A stretch of 64,000 bases of DNA, taken from Wolfiporia cocos. Lineage: Eukaryota; Basidiomycota; Agaricomycetes; Polyporales; Phaeolaceae. The stretch lies in the NCBI GenBank assembly GCA_029448655.1, contig JACCLO010000013.1, forward strand, positions 1,302,001-1,366,000, written 5' to 3'. Under the pieces are notes generated by a model. The model was not told where the DNA came from, searched no databases, and was given only the letters and a program-made list of their open reading frames with translations. This document shows positions 1 to 14,749 of the stretch, piece after piece; positions within the stretch are counted from its first letter, which is position 1, and each line of letters starts with the position of its first letter. Position numbers and translations under genes: made by a program.

Positions 1-514
1 GATACGTTTAGTACAGACCAAGTGACCAAGACCTGAAAGCCTTGGGCATGAACTTTAATGTCACATCGACTCAAATCCAAGGCCCATACTAGCCCAGTCT
101 CCTGATTGCATGTAAGGCTGAAAATCAAGGTGCGATGGGTCATGCCATTGCTAGACGGCAAGCACAACGATGCAACAGACAAGTTGTGTAAGCGCTTACT
201 ATAGCGCATCGATATCCGGGTAATATTCGACTACGTCCTCTTTGCCAATTGCTGGGCATCGGTCACAACATATGTTGAGCCCATGCCACAGACTCTGGGA
301 CTTAGCTCACAAGAGCTGATCCTTCCCATCAGTAGTCTCGCCACATTGATCTTACGTTTCCCGAGGCTGTCACTACCCCTGTCTTCTACCTTATCCCCCC
401 TTTCCCTCCATCTGCCACACATTCACTCAATGCGTCTTCTTCCAGACCCTGCGTTTCGAGTCAATCAGCTATAGCAGTACGTACAAGGATCAGACAGTAC
501 CGTACGCCCTGCAA

Positions 515-729
515 TGTATGGTGCAAATCACTTAGACACCGCTACTTTGTGCAGTGGCCAATTTCGAAAATTAAAGAATAACTCCGTCAATTCCGAAGAT
601 AAGTAGATTCTGTCTGGAAGAAATGACCAATCTGAACATTTCTACCAGACCGAATTTTGTCTATTTTTTTCATAAGGAGTAGTTTTGCTTGCACAAAAGT
701 AGCGGTGTCTAAGTGATTTGCACCATACA
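515..729. mobile_element. MITE-like element with 39/40-bp terminal inverted repeats
   Basis: The left arm at 515-553 and the right arm at 690-729 are reverse complements over their whole length. The only difference is one extra T in the right arm (CTACTTT versus CTACTTTT). Both arms start TGTATGGTGCAAATC at the outer edge. The 136-bp interior is AT-rich and has no coding capacity. Short length, long near-identical ends and no ORF are what a non-autonomous DNA element (MITE or foldback type) looks like. The flanks show no clear target-site duplication, so the superfamily cannot be named. The near-identity of the arms argues for a fairly recent insertion. Confidence 0.7.
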
Positions 730-2385
730 ACAAGACACATAGACAACCGTGCCTTTTGCTGCTACTCCCTTCCTTCTTCCTCTCAGTTTCTAGACCGGTC
801 TCGACATGCGATCGCACACGACGGAACCAATTGTCCGCAGGTTCCTATCTAGGGTTCAGGACACCTGATCACCGTTAGAGGTTTTTACTGCGGCCGAACT
901 GCGCCGGAAACGTTTCTAGTAGGCAAGAATCGTTTTCTTTGACCTGCATAAACTATCCACTCAGTAGTATAGGCTATTTGTGAGGCTGACAAGCTAAGTA
1001 CTGCGTGGTGTTACCGAGGCGTCATTACCGTCTGCAGGGCGCCAAGTGTGGCTAATTCTAATACTGATCATACCTTCGGAGATGCCAGGATCATTTTTAG
1101 TCTTAGGGCAAACCACATACAGATTGAGCGTCTCACGCAAGAAACGGTCCCCCCGGATCATAACAATTGCCGGCGCCGGCCGTAAAAGCTGATGTGGCTT
1201 CAATCCGCGCGTCACAGAATAGGAGGTGCGTACTAGTCCTCGTACATCGCACCAAAGTAGCATCGCGCCGTGGTACGAGTATCACTTTACGGTATCGAAA
1301 AGGTTAAGTCAGCTGATGGCCGCTCATGACAAAGTTAGTCTCTATGCCCGGACGGTGTTAGGTCGCACCATCTGACCACTGGAGCGAACGAAACACCTAA
1401 CGCCGTCAAATATTGACGCGCACTGAACATTGAATCGCGAAGTAGGCAAATTCATATACACCTTCCAATACGAAACATCTCCGCACATTGTATATGTTCA
1501 ACGGTGATGAGCCGCTCCCGCTGCCTCAATTTGTATCAGACCACACTGTCGCCGTCCGTTGGCCGACAAGCTCCGCATGTGTCAGAAAGTCGTATCATGA
1601 AACTGCATAATAATCGAAGTAACTCCTACATCATGTTTGTTAAAGGTCATATCGACAATCGCAGTGTAGTACAGTGGCAGACAGCGATGGCAATGAATGG
1701 AAGTATTAGAAGGCGCCGGATGACTGGCGTCGCGAAAACGAAGCTGATGTAACTGTGACCTCTCCTCCTAGATCTCACTATCCGACGGCTTATGCGGTGT
1801 CGGTCGAATGCCCTGGGTGAGGTACGATACAACGGGCTGGTGCAACAATACCATCCGGGTACAAGCCCATATACAGCTTCGCCTGTACTATGGACAATGT
1901 CTCGGCGCTGCAAGGTCTCACACTTGCGCCGGTGCAGCTGCACCAGACTGATCTATGCGGGATTGATGCGGCCGAGTTGATCAGCCGCCGATCAATCCAA
2001 TCGATCATGCCCTGATCGATGCGAATGCAGGAGCCCACCCCCTTCACTCGCAGTCAGTACATGCGGCTACGCTACTGCGACTTTCGAACAAACCCTCCAC
2101 AACCAACCTTCGGTTTGTATGCACGAGTCTACCGTGTCTATAGTTCATACCAAACCTTCGCGGATGAGGCACGGATGATGGCTCTCGTTCTCCTATACCT
2201 GTCATCTGCGACACCCAGGGTCAACGGCGCATGCTTTAGCTTGTCATGAGAGAGTAATCTAAGCACTCAATTGACAAATGGACAATCTAGCATCCAGAGC
2301 TTCACATCACCTTCAGGATCTCGAACCTAACCTAACGTTCCATGTAGTAAATCCAATTCACGATATCGTATCACGGGGAGAAACG

Positions 2386-2391
2386 TATAAA
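2386..2391 (+). promoter_or_regulatory. Candidate TATA box of the P450 gene
   Basis: A TATAAA hexamer lies about 48 bases before the ATG at 2439, a usual fungal distance for a short 5' leader. The call rests on motif and position only. Confidence 0.35.
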
Positions 2392-2438
2392 TGCGGGCAG
2401 CTGGAAACTGCAGTGTAATTTCAATTTTCCGGGTCATT

Positions 2439-4840
2439 ATGTTCGTACTTTTTAAGCTGCTTTTGTCACTCGGTGCTGCTTTGGCTACATATGTGCTATG
2501 GAGGCTTCTTTCCATCCTTACCAGGCCTTATGGGTCCACTCTGCGAGATCTTCCGGGGCCGCCTCCACTACATTGGCTTTATGGACATCTTCAGGAACTC
2601 TCCAGTCATGACAATACCTCACATGAGGTCTGGATTGAGACGTACGGCAGTACAGCGAAATACAAAGGCTTTCTGGGGGTACGTTCCCATTCCGCCCCTA
2701 ACGCTATTGTTGCTGACACTCGACAGTCTGACATCCTTCTCACAGCCGACACTCGAGCAATCAGTCACATCATAAACCACACCGACATCTACCAAAAATC
2801 CGAGTACAACCGTTTTGTGACGTCAGTCGTCTTGGGCAATAGTTCGTGATGCAAAACTCTTCCATGAACTTGTAGCTCATCCCATGAATAATGGACAGAT
2901 GTTGTGACTGTACGATTCCAGTTGCAACCAATGTTCTACCGCTGAAATGCCTTCATCTAGCTCGAAGGCGAAGAACATCGTCGGCAGGTACGCAGATCGG
3001 TTGGGAGCCATCACCCCTTGCTTAATATTATCACTATACTATTTATACTCTTGCAGCGCAGGATCATGGTAGACAACTTCTTTATTCGCAATGGCTGAGG
3101 TGACATCGTTCGTTCAGAACCCTGCGTTCGGTCCCGCTCAAATACGGGATCTTACTGAGATATTCGTGAATAAGTCATGCGAAGTGAGCTAGCGCACAAA
3201 AATGTGAACTACTTAATGATGAGATATCATCAGGTACGCGATATATGGGCTTCCCGGATCATTGATAGCGGTAAAGACGCAGCTCGGATTGACACTTATT
3301 CAGACCTGCTCAAGATGACACTCGATGTTATCGGACTGGCAGGTACGCTCTTCTGTCACATTACGTCGGTAATGATGGCGGATTTTGTGAAGGATTCAAT
3401 TACGAATTCAAGAGTTTGAGCGGCGGTGAACAACCGGATTCATTACACAAAGCGTACTCTGATCTTCGCAGACAAACGATCTCTGGACTGAAGATCTATT
3501 TCATTATATGGTACTTGTTCCCCTTGTCGCGAAAAGCAGTACGTTTTGCATCTTTGTTGACATATTGTACAATTTTATCAACCGTGCTATCGCAGCCTTC
3601 TTCCGTACAACGAGCCACGGACAAAGCTGTATTGGAAATGAGAAGTATTGGAACACGGCTTCTGGCGGCTATGAAAAGAGACGTCATGGAAGCGCAAAAG
3701 GCACAGACTGCCCATACTCAGGTTCAACTAGACGTCAATGCAACTCCAGATACCCTGCCGAACCGTGCTCTTTTGACGCTACTGGTTCAGGCTAATATGC
3801 GGCCAGACCTTCCCAAAAGCCAGAGACTATCAGATAATGATGTAATTGATCGTGAGTCGTCTGGGCTCCTCATCCCTTTTCCGGTACCTCATGGCCTCTG
3901 CAATTCCAGAGATCCGAACGTATGTGAAACGACGCTAGCCCAATTTCGCAACACTAAGCTAATTCGCTATACGAGACAGTTTCTTGGTCGCTGGTCACGA
4001 GACAACAAGCAACGCGACAGCTTGGTGCTTACATGCGCTTAGCCAAGCACCCGAAGTGCAGCAGAAGCTCCGTGACGAACTCTGGGCACTGCCCTCGGAC
4101 AACCCAACGATGGATGAGCTGCAGGCGCTTCCATACCTCGACATGGTCGTGCGCGAGACGCTGCGCATGTACACACCGGTCCCATCTATCCAGAGAATCG
4201 CCATGAAGGACGATGTGATCCCGTTGGAGACTCCGGTCACGGATATCCATGGGAAAACCCATCGTGAGATCAGGTGAGCTCTGCTCGCCGGCGCCCAGAT
4301 CCAATTTGTCTCCATGCATACATAGGATGCCGAAAGGCACAGCGGTTGACGTTCCGATCCTTGCGCTGAACCGATCGAAGGCGATATGGGGAGAAGATGC
4401 TCTGGAATTTAGGTGCGCCTTTTAAGTTGAGACCTAGGCTGAGATCTGATCCCGACACACGTTTTCGAAAGGCCCGACAGATGGGAGAGCATACCAGAGG
4501 CTGCAAAGCGGATACCTGGTGTTTGGGGAAACTTGATGACATTCCTCGGAGGACCGAGGGGCTGCATCGGATATCGATTCAGTCTCGTCGAGTAAGTGTA
4601 GTCCATCGTGAATCCACAGTGCTGCCGCCTGATGATGTTTGTAGGATAAAGGCTCTATTGCTCATTCTTATCCGCGCATTCGAATTCGAGATGGCCGTGC
4701 CGGCGGATCGTATACTCAAAGGCTCCGCTGGTATCGTTCGTCCCACGGTCCGCGGCGAAGAAGAGAAGGGCCCACAGATGCCTTTGATGGTTAGACTGCA
4801 CAAGCACGGGGAGCGTCAGCCCCCTCAGGCATATGCATAA
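2439..4840 (+). CDS. Cytochrome P450 monooxygenase (about 14 exons)
   Basis: Heme-thiolate monooxygenase, probably ER-anchored by the hydrophobic N-terminus (first about 25 residues, [15 protein letters not shown]...). A proline hinge (LPGPPPLHW) follows. Exons can be joined through introns to give [15 protein letters not shown], then the I-helix oxygen-binding motif [10 protein letters not shown] (about 3980), the K-helix ExxR (VVRETLR, about 4150), a PERF-like PDRW and the heme-binding loop [10 protein letters not shown] with its cysteine (about 4540-4570). The C-terminus ends at the stop at 4840. Raw translation shows stops, but each falls in a canonical GT-AG intron of about 50-70 nt, so I read the gene as intact. 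Four inferred exons are tiny (10-27 nt; 2899-2909 is the least certain). It resembles the intron-rich CYP4-like families expanded in wood-decay basidiomycetes; substrate unknown. A decayed copy of its first exon lies at 9286-9475. Confidence 0.85.
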
Positions 4841-7800
4841 AGCACAAGTGCTGTACTGGTCTTTGACCTTCTCAGTAGACTTCACATCAGTCATGGATTC
4901 CTGATTTCCCCTTGTTTGAGTGGATGATGATTTGGGCAAAGTTGCAGTATTTAACCGATGATGACGGTAAAATATGAGATCTAGGGCACAGAGAAAATGT
5001 TTGTAGAAAAGGGGAGACATCAAGAGGCAAAATATTTGCATTAGTTCACCCGTCCGCTAAACTGCCTGGCTCCTCACCGCCTTGTGCTATCGTATATGTT
5101 AGTGTACCTCATCAATACAAACGACGTGCTTCCATTCACATAGCTGCAGCATGCGCTTGAAGCCATATCAAGAATTGGCCGTGGGCAACTGTGATACCGG
5201 AAAATAAAGCGCGCGTCAGGTAGCAAATACCCAACCGCAACGTCTGAAGCTGACCACGCAGGACATGCGTCGCATTCTCCGAATGGGGAGAATTACAGTA
5301 AATTTTGGACCAATGTCACCTTGGCGGAGAGGACGGCCACATGATGTCCTTGGGGCGAAGTAGTCGGATGATCGCAGTCGACGAGATCCACCGTGTTCCC
5401 GAAAGGCAGATTACTCGACTGTCTAGGACCGGCTTTCGGAGGAATTTGAAGATCGTTCTGGCTTCGGAAGAGCCCACGAGAGGAGCCGCTCGCATGCGCC
5501 GAACCGACTGTGGTTTTTTGAAGTGAGTCAATGAGATATGGTGATATAGAACGCTTGGGGAGTCCATTGGCTGTTGTCAGAGTGCACAGCCATGGTATCC
5601 GATGTAGGCGATATGTCATCAATGCCCGCTATACAGTCATACAGTCAATTCGGAAGCACGGAAATTGATATGGACGTACAACGCACTGTCATGCCCGCTT
5701 GCGAAATGACCACATACTGAATCTTCCCTTGCACGCTTTAGCAGGACGAAAGTCGTGTCTTGGCATGATTGTTCAGCACAAGTGCCGCAAAGTTTGTTAA
5801 ATCTGGCCTGTTAGGCTGGACGACAACAGGTGTTGGGAGAGAATTGAAGAGCTGAACAATCGCTTTTTGATTCGTAGTCTCCCTGAGAGCTAGCGACCAT
5901 AGCGATCGTGTCTGGGTACTTTGTAATGTTCGCAGATAGCCTGTTTCACCTAGAGGGGACAACCAAATGATGATGTTGACCAAGAATGCGCCACCAAGAC
6001 AGACGTTGCGCTGAAAGCCACGAGCTCGTTGACAAGTAGGACACACCGAGGCAGAAAGTCGCATAATTGAATACAACTAGAGCTGAAGACACGAATCACA
6101 GCTTTATAGCTCGCCAATGTGGCCGGGGAGCGTTGGAGAAGCCAGCGGACTTTGTCATCGCCCGAGAAAGGCAACATATTTGCCGGTGTCGACAGAACCT
6201 GCTTCACTCGTCAATCACGACCACAGTGCCATCCACAGATGAATTTCTGGAAAGTGAGATGAAGGCCGCGATGTGGATCAATTTGTTCTCGGCGCAGAGA
6301 TCCTGAAAGAATCCCAGGACGAGGTGAGCGGCTCGACAACGGGTGGCCGGTGCGCTGCGCGACGTGATCGGCGTGACCAGCGACACTTAGGGGTTGTTTT
6401 CACTTTTCTCGTCCAATTCGTTCTGACCGATTGCTGCGGCTCTTTCTTCGTATATATGCGCTGGAACTGTTCGTTCTGGCCTGATGCACTGCTCGGATAC
6501 CTGCGACGGACTGTCGATATCTGCTTGTATTCCTTGGAGGCTGCTGTCGACGCGAAAAAAACGGTGCTGCTCTCGCACGAAAATCTGAATGTTCTCACTG
6601 CTTCCGCGACTTTTAGCTTCTTGAATGCTTGGTCAAGCTGCTGGGACTGCTGAGCTCTTGAGGGCCTCCCTGCTTGGAATGTCGCGAAGAGCTCGCACGC
6701 TGTCTCTACGCTTGTGGAATCGAACATGGTCAATATCCTTCGTAGCACAAAACACTTATCAGACGGGCGGACAGGCCGCTCGTAGCACTCTTGCATGATT
6801 CCACGGGTGACATCTGGGTTGGGTACGGTGCAAAGGGACGTTGTCTCCTCACGGTTGCGGCCCGTCGCTGCACACGGTCACTGTGCCCGTGCTTCTGGTG
6901 GACACGGGAGGGGATCACGAAATTAATGGTATGTCTTCCTCTTGCCAGCTCTTGTTCGGTCGTCATCCATGTCGTCGTTGCGTATCGCGCGCCTCATTCA
7001 CAGTGGGGCGAACGGACTGGCACTCTGCTTCTTCGAACTTGAGAGGCCTGAAAGCATTCCGGTTTTCAGGCAGGCTTGAATTCACAGCATGCTGGAATTC
7101 GGTTTCCGTGTCTTTGATGCACGCAGATGAGATTGGGCGGATGGTAGAATTTTTCAAGATGGGCTGACTCACTGCGCTGCGCGCCTTATCGGTCGCGCAG
7201 TGTCACGAGCGTGACCCGACCCCGACGTCACGCATCACATTCTGCATGGCGCCGCCCGCCGTGTGCTAGAGGGAGTATCGCCCCATGGATGGGAGTCCTA
7301 TGCGGCGAGGTGTCGGTTGAGGGGTGCAGATCTGCTCACCTCTCGAGCGGTCGCAGTATCCGCACTAGACGTGGGGTGGTCTACGTTGCGGTGGATGCGG
7401 AGTGGACGCTCGTCCCAGGGAACGCGTCCGGGCCACCCGACGCGTCTAGAGGCAGCAGCTGGGATTCATCCTTGACGGAATATTCCAACGTGGGTTTCAA
7501 GAAGCGTTCAGCATGAGGGGGCCTGGAAGAAGGCTTCGAACGCATGTCTGTCGAGCTGGGGCGGCGCTCGCACCTGAGTTTGCCTGCTACGTCCCCCGGT
7601 CGTTCATGTTGATCCTACATCCTTAGTCTCTGGTATTCTCTCTCCTTCTGCGATGTGTTGCGGAACCATGGCGTTCCAGAGGAGATGCCGCGGTCAGACC
7701 GGCGGTTGCGGAGGCAGAATCTATCGAGAGTGCGACGGACGCGTTTCCGGTGCACAATCTGGATGAGACAGCTCCCAGCACTGCGATCTACGATCTTCGT

Positions 7801-8322
7801 CGTCGTCATGTATGCTGCGAGTCGTCGAAGAGGGAGGGGAGAACGAGACAGGACACGGCGTAGGGTCACGATCGCGCGGAAGTTAAATCTCTCCAATGTG
7901 TGACGGAAGCTTTTTTCGATGGCGATGCACATGTGTTCCCTCTGTACTCTCGTGCTGATAGATCTGACTTTTTGGGCCGCATTTCAGATCACATTGGGTA
8001 GTCCGGGGAGGAACAGCGATCACGGAAGCAGATTATGGTCGCTCACGGAGACAATCTAGCGCGCGGGGCGGCGACTTGGACGCGTCTGTCTAGAATCGAT
8101 ATCCAGGCACCTGACGCAACTCTTTCAAACTGCTTTTACGAGAAAGCAGCTTCTCGTGGACCTGCACAATGGCTGGCTCTCGGGTAAAAACGAACATCGC
8201 ACTCTTATCATCCACCACCCACCACCCACCTACTATCCACCCACCATCTCCCCAACTTCTCCGTTCTCCAGACGCTGTTCAATCTCCCCATCACCGCAAA
8301 CCACCGAAATTCAACGGTCGAA
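4841..8322. other. Gene-poor stretch with possible coding debris
   Basis: No confident gene. Scattered open frames (minus strand 6278-6796, 172 codons; plus strand 6841-7167 and 7211-7516) lack recognised motifs and do not join through splice sites into a longer product. The part from about 7200 to 8100 is more GC-rich than its left side and may be promoter or leader of the gene at 8323. A C/A-rich CCACC tract lies at about 8211-8250. I see no transposase or reverse-transcriptase motif. Confidence 0.45.
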
Positions 8323-8940
8323 ATGCGCGGTACAGTCGAGCCCGCTTATCCGTCCTTTGCCTTCGTTCTCTCGTGCGCAGATAACGACACGCGTCGCTCG
8401 TCATCGCGTCGTGAGAGCTACCGACGTCGCCATCATCCTTATTCCTCAAAGCCCCGCCGGCGGCCCCCCAGCACCCCAATGGTAAGCTTTTCTGTAGCGC
8501 GAAGCGGCAGACTGATAAGCTGACAACGCGTATGGTGGGTGCTGCGGATCAGAATACGGCGGACTATCGCTATGAAGACGCGCTCAGAATCGCCACCACG
8601 CTGCTAGCCTATGCAGTGAGTGCCGTTGCGGTCCAAAGCATCTATGCTTCTTCTTAGATCTCATACATTACAGCCCAGCGCGGTAGCCGGCCGCGGTGCC
8701 CAAAATCCGCAAAATTTGGACCGTGCTCATCACCCTGCTGGTCACCCTATCGACAAGCCCAAGAGGCGCCATAGGCTCGCTGACCTCATTGTTGTAAGCT
8801 GAACGATCTCGACGCCGTGCTTGTGCTGATTCAACCGCCACTGACTACAGGATCTTGCCCTCGCGGCACGCCGTCGTTTAGCTCGTACAGGGGCACTACA
8901 AAAGCTGGCCTTCCCCGTCTGGTTCGACCTAACCGGCTAG
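8323..8940 (+). CDS. Small four-exon gene, 143-residue basic protein of unknown function
   Basis: Exons at 8323-8481, 8553-8615, 8674-8793 and 8851-8940 join with all junctions in phase 0. The introns have clean ends (gtaagc...cag, gtgagt...cag, gtaagc...cag), lengths 71, 58 and 57 nt, and give one unbroken frame to a TAG. The product starts MRGTVEPAYPSF, has an Arg/Ser-rich middle (residues about 25-50), then YEDALRIATTLLAYA and a basic C-terminal half with RLADLIVDLALAARRRL and PVWFDLTG. There is no signal peptide or clear membrane segment. No single exon is longer than 53 codons, so ORF length alone would miss the gene. Shared phase, intron size and absence of stops are the evidence. I do not recognise the family. 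An upstream non-coding exon is possible. Confidence 0.7.
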
Positions 8941-9285
8941 ACTCTCAACATTCAACCATTCGCTATCACTGTGCTCAATCTGCAAAATACGCGCGTTGCC
9001 TTGTCAGGCCGCACATCATTTTGTATAAATATCAACGGACATGTTGGACTGGCTTAGTACTTGTCGCTGCTGTTGCTACATCTAGTCGAATGTTTGCTTC
9101 CTTATCTCTTTATCTCCTCGCTCGTGCTGTGGTCTTGCTTTCGCTGTCTCCTGTGTTGTGTAATATTGTAGCCTACTTGTACTATACGCCTTGCGATTGT
9201 TGCCTCACTCATAGATTGTATACATCTTGTCTCTGAAGCTTCCGGGACCATGACGCTCATTGCCTCTAATTGCTTCGCCATTCGG

Positions 9286-9475
9286 TACTGACATTACCGC
9301 TCATGTACTGTGGAGGCTTTCTGCCATCCGGGTCTTGCAAGTCCATTCTGCAAACATTCCCTCGCTGCACTGACTTGATGGGCATCTGCTTGAAATCTTG
9401 AATCATGACATCGCTTCATATGGGAACTGGGTCAACATGGACGACGATACCACGCATATAAAGGCTGGCGGGCAG
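9286..9475 (+). pseudogene. Decayed copy of the P450 first exon
   Basis: The stretch aligns base for base, with many substitutions, to the first exon of the P450 at 2439. The same order is kept: the hydrophobic segment ending HVLWRL (YVLWRL in the intact gene), the tract before LDGHLLEIL (LYGHLQEL), then NHD and the end of the exon near the AAAGGCTGG junction. It contains a stop where the intact gene has the PPPLHW hinge, and no start or downstream exons are visible. Similarity fades after about 9475. This is the remnant of a local duplication about 7 kb from the live copy, in the same orientation. Confidence 0.7.
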
Positions 9476-9859
9476 TATGTCTGACAAGTTCATAGATTAT
9501 GCAATGGAACACCCGCAGCCTGGACGTTATTGTACTTGCTGCAATGATGCTTACTCAAAGGAACGCAGAGCTCTATACGTAAGTGCTGCAGGGACGAGGG
9601 TCGGTCGTCGATCGGGTGCGATTAAATTGGCGGTTTTTCTGCAGTGTCTGAGATTATGCAATGCAATATTGCGAGCAGGTCTCGTTCCTCCCTCTTGGAT
9701 CGGACACTGATCATCTAGGCGTTGTTTGGCTTCCAACCAGGATCTATCAACGAGTAGAGATTGTGATGTGAATAAATCATACAAGCAAGTTTGGAATCGC
9801 TGAACATCACGCATCGCACAATTTCCGGCCACATTTACCCCTTGGTATCCGCTGTTAAC

Positions 9860-11441
9860 TTACGAAAACTCCAGACTAGAGCCATCAGCCGCTATCTGTG
9901 CCAGATATACAACTGTCTCCGCAAGTATGACCAACTTTCCCCGTCCCGCGAATACCATGTTGGCAGACTCTGCACCGAGGAAGAACTTCCCGATGAGCGT
10001 TCCTTCCTTATTCCAAACCTAGATGACAAGTAAACTGATGTATCAAGATCAAAATCCGCGGGCACGCACATGCACACCGTCCCCACAGCCAGAATAGACG
10101 TTACCCATAGTGTCTACTTGCACGCCGTCCGGAACGCCCGTGTCGACGTACGCGAACACACGCCGGTTGTGGAAGACTTGGCTTCTCGAGTCAACGTCGA
10201 AAGCGTATCTGCAAATCGGACAGCGCATTGAGCCATATTCCCCAAAAAGGTCAGGAAGACTGACATAGTGGCCGGCTCGGTCTGATTTTTGCCAAGGAAC
10301 CCCTTCGAAGCGCCTGTATCTGCTCTGGTAGACAAGAGTGCATCAGAGACTGTCGGTATTCGAAGGAGATATCATTGTTTACATGTACGCAGTACGTCCA
10401 TCAGGTGAGAACGCAAGGCCATTAGGACGCCCGAACCCGTCTGCGACGACGTGGACGTGTCCAGTGTCAGGATCAAATTGGTATACCTGGTTCGGTAGGA
10501 GCGGCTGTGGGCGGAACCGATTCAAGTATCCATACCTGAAACCCGACGAAGGTTTGTGAGAAAGGAGGCTGTCACGAAAGGCGGGTTTCTCTGATACACA
10601 CGTCACGTCCGTAAAGAATATCTTATGGCTCGTTGGGTGCACCTTGACATCGTTGAGCGAGTTGAATTGCCGGCCAAAGTAATTATCCAGAACAATCGTT
10701 GTGTTGTACGGAGGAGATGGATTAACAAGGGCCAAATTGGTCGGCAGCAATGCCCGGCCACAGTTAATTAGCAAGAGAGAGCCGCGGAACGGGCCCGTGC
10801 CTCCGTTTGTCATCTGCACGCTGTCGGGCAAATCGATCTAGCGCATGATCAGTGCCAATCTCGCTGCAAATCATTATGAGATTCCAACTTTCGAGACAGT
10901 CACGTTCACCGGCGCTGTGGGGCTGGTCGAGGCTGCAAGGGCATCATGCACATCGTGCATGCTGAACTTGGCGATCTGGTTGTTGTTATCCCAGTCGCTG
11001 AACCCAAGTGGCCCGCCACCGTTGCTGGCTACGAACACCTCGTTCGTGTTAGGCACCCATATTGGCGCCTCATGCGCAAACGCAAACCCTGGGTTCGACG
11101 CGATCGCGCGGATCGAAGGCGATGGGCCCAGCACCGACAGGAACTGGGGGTGGAAGATCTGGAAAAGCGGAGGCGAGGTGCCGGTCGGGTTGAAGTGTTC
11201 CTGGAACGCGTCTGTGCGAAAGTTTCCGCCGCTTCCGAGGACGTTGTATGATAGTGGATTGATATACTGACGAATGGATCAGTGCATCGGTGTGAGATAG
11301 GCCTGGAGATGCACTGACAATGGATTGGGGAGGTATTACTACCCCTTCCATAGACCATGTTTGCTCGTGTGATCGACCGTACCATGCCCAGCCCGAGGCG
11401 ATCGAGCCTACCACTAGTGCCAATATCCAAATGACGGACAT
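9860..11441 (-). CDS. SMP-30/gluconolactonase-type lactonohydrolase, secreted or membrane-tethered
   Basis: Seven exons (11441-11343, 11266-10889, 10837-10602, 10535-10383, 10324-10265, 10208-10070, 10018-9860) join in frame to about 407 residues; coordinates may be off by one base. The N-terminus MSVIWILALVVGSIASGWAW is a signal peptide or anchor. A six-bladed beta-propeller follows with family motifs: NPGFAFAHEAPIWVP, SVQMTNGGTGPFRGSLLLIN, NSLNDVKVHP, FFTDVTYG, GFGRPNGLAFSPDG, YVDTGVPDGVQVDTMGNVYSGCGDG and VWNKEGTLIGKFFLG. These give the acidic and Asn metal ligands of the SMP-30 fold. Fungal members open lactones or aromatic esters; the substrate here is unknown. The donor of intron 2 (gttgga) is weak. 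The gene is divergent from CHK1 with a 752-bp gap. Confidence 0.9.
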
Positions 11442-12193
11442 TTTTGATTGATCCCGAGCCGGTTGAGGCTGAGGTGAGGGACCTTGTAAGGGAGTATGGG
11501 CTGGGTTGAGCGGGATCCTGAGCACCGATGAGCAGTAATTTATCGATATCATCAATTGACTCGTGCTTGCCGATGATCTGACTGATTTCATACCTATGAC
11601 CAGTGCAGATTACGCACATGCGCTATACAGAGGGTTCAGCAAGCGAGGGGTATGGCGTTAAGCTACGGGCATCATTAAGTTCAAGCAGATGATCCTACTC
11701 AATGTTCAGCTGACCCCGACGGACTCCCGCCCAATCATGTCTTACAGGCTATAAAAACAGCATCGCGGGAAGGGTCCACTGGCAGCTTGTGACTTGGGAC
11801 TCTGTTCAGCATATCGAATGGCATGACCGCGTTAAACAATAGTACGTTGAATTGCATAAAAGTTCACATGTGCCGCGGCCCGAATCTGCGCTCAGGACCT
11901 TTGGCGCCTATCAGGCTTGGATGCTCCTGCACCAGATCGTAGTCCGTTGAAATTCTTAGTTAAAAATAGATAGATATATTGACAGATCTTGTTGCGAAGA
12001 ATTTGAACAGAATATGTGAGCGATAAAATTTGAAGACGAACGCATGAGGCGCCAGAATACTAATAGGCTAAAGGCAGGCTGTGACCAGCTGGTCCCGTGA
12101 CGGTGACTTTACGCGGCGCGGCGCGCATTTCATTTCCGACGACGACGCGACGCCTTTGTCCGGTCATCCGCCACTCCTCTGCTCAACCTCACC
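11442..12193. other. Divergent promoter region between lactonohydrolase and CHK1
   Basis: Both flanking genes start outward from this 752-bp gap, so it should hold both promoters. A plus-strand TATAAAAA lies at about 11750, some 440 bases before the CHK1 ATG, which is far for a core promoter unless the leader is long or spliced. No coding signal was seen. Confidence 0.5.

Positions 12194-14749
<2,556 letters not shown>

Larger units (their letters stand above)
1..2438. other. Gene-free left flank
   Basis: No open stretch here carries a recognisable protein motif or a chain of splice-compatible exons; all are short and compositionally random. The only structured item is the inverted-repeat element at 515-729. 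The last 50 bases hold a TATA-like motif that belongs to the P450 gene. A gene without family resemblance could still be hidden, since short exons are hard to see by eye. Confidence 0.6.

Noticed and set aside
2439..4840. P450 as a pseudogene because raw translation shows stops and frame changes
   Set aside because: Every break coincides with a GT-AG intron that restores frame and continues the family motifs up to the heme loop and the natural C-terminus.
6278..6796. 172-codon minus-strand frame as a gene
   Set aside because: No recognisable domain and no splice-compatible neighbours; left as possible debris.
2439..11441. P450 plus lactonohydrolase as a secondary-metabolite cluster
   Set aside because: They are 5 kb apart on opposite strands, with no synthase, transporter or cluster regulator between or near them.
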